Positions 5,482-5,625 of a stretch of DNA of 5,625 nt are shown in pieces. Position 1 is the stretch's first letter. The number at the start of each line of letters is the position of its first letter. The notes under the pieces were generated by a model that was not told where the DNA came from, ran no database searches, and saw only the letters and a program-made list of their open reading frames with translations. Position numbers and translations under genes: made by a program. The stretch comes from Anaerotignum sp. (GTDB lineage Bacteria > Bacillota > Clostridia > Lachnospirales > Anaerotignaceae): positions 1-5,625 of the forward strand of contig JAFZDV010000048.1 in NCBI GenBank assembly GCA_017560955.1, read 5' to 3'.

Positions 5482-5510
5482 TTGACAAAATGTATCTGGT
5501 GCGTTATTAT
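5482..5510 (+). promoter_or_regulatory. Sigma-A promoter of tRNA-Leu
   Basis: A perfect TTGACA (5482-5487), a 17-bp spacer and TATTAT (5505-5510). The predicted start near 5517 leaves a leader of about 14 nt before the mature tRNA. Confidence 0.85.
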
Positions 5511-5530
5511 TATCTAGCGCACTGAGATGT

Positions 5531-5615
5531 GCGGATGTGGCGGAACTGGCAGACGCGCTAGATTCAGGTTCTAGTGGGCATTGCGCCCGTGCAGGTTCAA
5601 GTCCTGTCATCCGCA
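5531..5615 (+). tRNA. tRNA-Leu (anticodon CAG)
   Basis: This is an 85-nt class II tRNA. The acceptor arms GCGGATG (5531-5537) and CATCCGC (5608-5614) pair fully, with A5615 as discriminator. The D arm contains the usual leucine TGGCGGAACTGGCAGACGC pattern. The anticodon stem CTAGA/TCTAG (5558-5562, 5570-5574) holds loop TTCAGGT with CAG at 5565-5567. A long variable arm (around GGGC/GCCC) and T arm GCAGG-TTCAAGT-CCTGT follow. CCA is not encoded (GTA follows) and must be added after transcription. It decodes CTG, the main leucine codon in this window. Confidence 0.96.
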
Positions 5616-5625
5616 GTAATGCGGA

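Noticed and set aside
5296..5610. Antisense frame across the end of lysO and the tRNA gene
   Set aside because: It includes the reverse complement of a complete tRNA-Leu, which explains the MTGLEPARAQCP-like start often seen in mis-called genes over tRNAs.
5616..5625. Possible start of a second tRNA after tRNA-Leu
   Set aside because: Only ten bases remain, including a GCGGA that could open an acceptor stem. That is too little to support a call.
1..5625. CRISPR arrays, insertion sequences, toxin-antitoxin or defence systems
   Set aside because: I found no spaced direct repeats, transposase, integrase, terminal inverted repeats or known defence genes. Every gene but the lipoprotein gene fits a known housekeeping or transport family.

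Overview
The window looks like an ordinary chromosomal segment of a low-to-mid GC anaerobic Firmicute, most likely class Clostridia (Lachnospiraceae-like or Anaerotignum-like; the genus is a guess). The basis is strong AGGAGG-type ribosome binding sites, consensus sigma-A promoters, compact intrinsic terminators after most genes, a YkpA/YbiT-type ABC-F protein, a two-gene LysO arrangement, and a tRNA-Leu without an encoded CCA. All genes I accept are on the + strand. No gap between genes exceeds about 200 bases.

Layout. 1-168 is the C-terminal end of a ThiF/MoeB-like protein, probably TcdA, which makes cyclic t6A in tRNA. A near-consensus promoter whose -35 box overlaps that stop codon drives a leader of about 100 nt. 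The leader has two small hairpins and an intrinsic terminator that shares bases with the second hairpin. It precedes a MATE-family (MepA-like) efflux gene (314-1645). This arrangement fits a guanidine-IV (mepA motif) riboswitch acting as a transcriptional ON switch. After a strong terminator and two palindromes, a separate promoter drives a lipoprotein gene of unknown function (1848-2723), which has its own terminator.

Next is a highly codon-biased ABC-F ATPase gene (2894-4516, YkpA/YbiT-like) with its own extended -10 promoter. Its second ATP site has a strongly degenerate Walker A motif. A hairpin with a short T run separates it from two overlapping genes (4584-4865 and 4862-5449). Together these encode one LysO-type lysine exporter split into two polypeptides with ATGA overlap. 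The window ends with a promoter, with AT-rich DNA upstream, driving tRNA-Leu(CAG). That tRNA reads CTG, the leucine codon the ABC-F gene uses almost exclusively.

The genes appear to be independent housekeeping or stress units (tRNA modification, toxic-cation export, a surface lipoprotein, ribosome-associated ATPase, amino-acid export) rather than one pathway. I see no mobile element, CRISPR array, defence island or clear novel multi-gene system. The most rewarding points are the riboswitch-like leader, the degenerate NBD2 of the ABC-F protein, the split LysO with its visible internal duplication, and the palindrome-rich region before the lipoprotein.
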